64,000 nt of DNA. It comes from Jeotgalicoccus coquinae (GTDB taxonomy: Bacteria; Bacillota; Bacilli; Staphylococcales; Salinicoccaceae). The notes under the pieces are model-generated. The model was given only the letters and a program-made list of their open reading frames with translations, made no database searches and was not told the DNA's origin. The position numbers and the translations under genes were made by a program. Positions 63,126-64,000 of this stretch are shown in pieces. Each line of letters opens with the position of its first letter. Within the stretch, counting starts at the first letter, position 1. The DNA lies in contig NZ_JACHFF010000001.1 in the NCBI RefSeq assembly GCF_014207425.1, forward strand, positions 1,138,124 to 1,202,123. The letters are read 5' to 3'.

Positions 63126-63271
63126 TTCATCTTCTCCTTGTATCTCTTTGTAAAAATGTTTGTATTATATAAAGTATCACAGATTTCAGGCCGTTGTATA
63201 ATTTACCGATTGATATTATTCCATTTTATTGAGAAAATGATATATAAGAATACGCTTTCAAAGGAGCATTC

Positions 63272-63493
63272 ATGAAAAAAGAGAAAATTATGCGCTTTAT
63301 ATATATGTACATAATTGTGTTCGCCATTCTAATCGGTGTGCAGTATGCATTTCTTGATGAAGTCAGCATTCTGAACTCGCTGTTTATGCCTGCAGTTGTT
63401 GCCTTTCTGTCACTGGCTGTCAGATCCAATGTTAAAAAAGAAGAGGAAGAAGTACGCAGAAACGAGTTTATGGGCAAAAAGAAAAAGTATTGA
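63272..63493 (+). CDS. Small two-helix membrane protein
   Basis: A 73-residue protein starting MKKEKIMRFIYMYIIVFAI after AAAGGAG, with two hydrophobic helices (about residues 8-25 and 33-50) and a short charged tail (NVKKEEEEVRRNEFMG, then lysines). No family recognised. It is divergent from the patatin gene and ends in a strong terminator, so it is a self-contained unit; probably real. Confidence 0.6.
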   Translation: MKKEKIMRFIYMYIIVFAILIGVQYAFLDEVSILNSLFMPAVVAFLSLAVRSNVKKEEEEVRRNEFMGKKKKY

Positions 63494-63526
63494 AAAGGAG
63501 CGTAGCCAAATCGGCTACGCTCTTTT
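63493..63526. terminator. Bidirectional terminator between the small membrane-protein gene and the dehydrogenase gene
   Basis: AAAAGGAGCGTAGCC / GGCTACGCTCTTTT stem, with flanking A and T runs. Confidence 0.93.
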
Positions 63527-63536
63527 AGATTTCACT

Positions 63537-64000
63537 TTATATTTTTATCGATGTTACTTTCGTTTCCGTATACGGTTCCAGTCCTTCCGGCGCACCTTCG
63601 CGGCCGACGCCGCTTTCTTTCATGCCGCCGAACGGAATATTTGCTGCACTTGGTGCACCGTTATTCCAGCCGAGCACCCCAAAGTCCAGTTCTTCTGTTA
63701 ATCTGATACCTGTCTTATAGCTTTCAGTGAAGTAATAAGCTGCAAGCCCGTATTCTGTACCGTTTGCTTTCTTAATTGCTTCATCGAGATTCGAATAGCT
63801 CTGAATCGGCGCAAGCGGACCGAATGTTTCTTCGCTCATGCAGATCATTTCGTCTGTCACATTGGTAATAACTGTCGGCTCAACGAAATAGCCGCCTGAT
63901 TTATCTCCGCTGCCGCCGGCAGTTACTTTACCGCCTTTTTCAACAGCATCTTCTATGTGTTTCATTACTTTATTATAACCGTCCTCATCGATTAACGGAC
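63537..64000 (-). CDS. gabD: Aldehyde dehydrogenase (succinate-semialdehyde type), C-terminal part
   Basis: The last 153 residues of an NAD(P)-dependent aldehyde dehydrogenase; the N-terminal part, including the catalytic Cys and most of the cofactor domain, lies beyond the window. Visible: PLIDEDGYNKVMKHIEDAV, FVEPTVITNVTDEMICMSEE, TFGPLAPIQSYSNLDEAI (catalytic-domain EEtFGP motif), NNGAPSAANIPFGGMKESG and GREGAPEGLEPYTETK. The ending is typical of succinate-semialdehyde dehydrogenases (GabD). The substrate call is tentative; membership of the superfamily is firm. Confidence 0.85.
   Translation of the reverse strand, partial: PLIDEDGYNKVMKHIEDAVEKGGKVTAGGSGDKSGGYFVEPTVITNVTDEMICMSEETFGPLAPIQSYSNLDEAIKKANGTEYGLAAYYFTESYKTGIRLTEELDFGVLGWNNGAPSAANIPFGGMKESGVGREGAPEGLEPYTETKVTSIKI

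Overview
The window looks like a chromosome segment of a low-to-moderate G+C Gram-positive coccus of the family Staphylococcaceae (a Jeotgalicoccus- or Salinicoccus-like genus would fit; I cannot name the species). Evidence is strong AGGAGG-type ribosome binding sites, frequent TTG/GTG starts, an LPDTG wall-anchored protein, a leucine T-box, PepV/CrcB pairs, and gene order matching the Bacillus subtilis yto/ytp/ytm/ytg neighbourhood.

1-12 kb, minus strand: a ytoP / PTS-IIC / ytpQ / ytpR / sftA operon (sftA cut by the window edge), a divergent ytzB-like gene, patB, trmB and ytmP, an empty but structured 440-base stretch, pepV, a LEA-like YtxH protein, and rsuA-ytgP. 12-23 kb: a flavoprotein, a 41-bp tandem repeat, leuS with its T-box, ogt, an ABC exporter pair, ytqB, ytpA (nucleophile serine missing), a gamma-carbonic-anhydrase-like gene, proline dehydrogenase and a crcB pair. 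23-32 kb: a 1736-residue LPDTG surface protein with about 700 residues of Asp-Ala repeats, and an AT-rich two-gene unit (a MurF-like ligase with a C-terminal domain resembling a dead D,D-carboxypeptidase, plus a probable helical-toroid protein). 32-38 kb: a frameshifted sodium:solute symporter, small genes, an M20 amidohydrolase, and a lipoate ligase / SirTM sirtuin pair.

38-54 kb: an oligopeptide-binding lipoprotein gene (oppA-like) is split by an AT-rich island of about 14.3 kb. Every readable island gene is on the minus strand. In transcription order they are a small 78-residue protein, a SNF2-family helicase, a DUF4391 protein, a type III-like Mod methyltransferase, a type III-like Res nuclease-helicase, a broken GIY-YIG/DUF4357 gene, and two DUF262 (GmrSD-like) proteins, the second with an HNH-type end. 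This is a composite anti-phage/restriction island and the best candidate here for an under-described system. The oppA remnants also carry a frameshift and an in-frame stop, so that gene is dead.

54-64 kb: DUF429, an APH-like kinase, an NhaC antiporter, a secreted purple-acid-phosphatase-like enzyme, a GPP34 protein, a GNAT acetyltransferase, a split ThrE-type exporter, a patatin-like phospholipase, a small membrane protein, and the 3' end of an aldehyde dehydrogenase. Many genes are bounded by clear hairpin-T terminators. No rRNA, tRNA or CRISPR array was seen.
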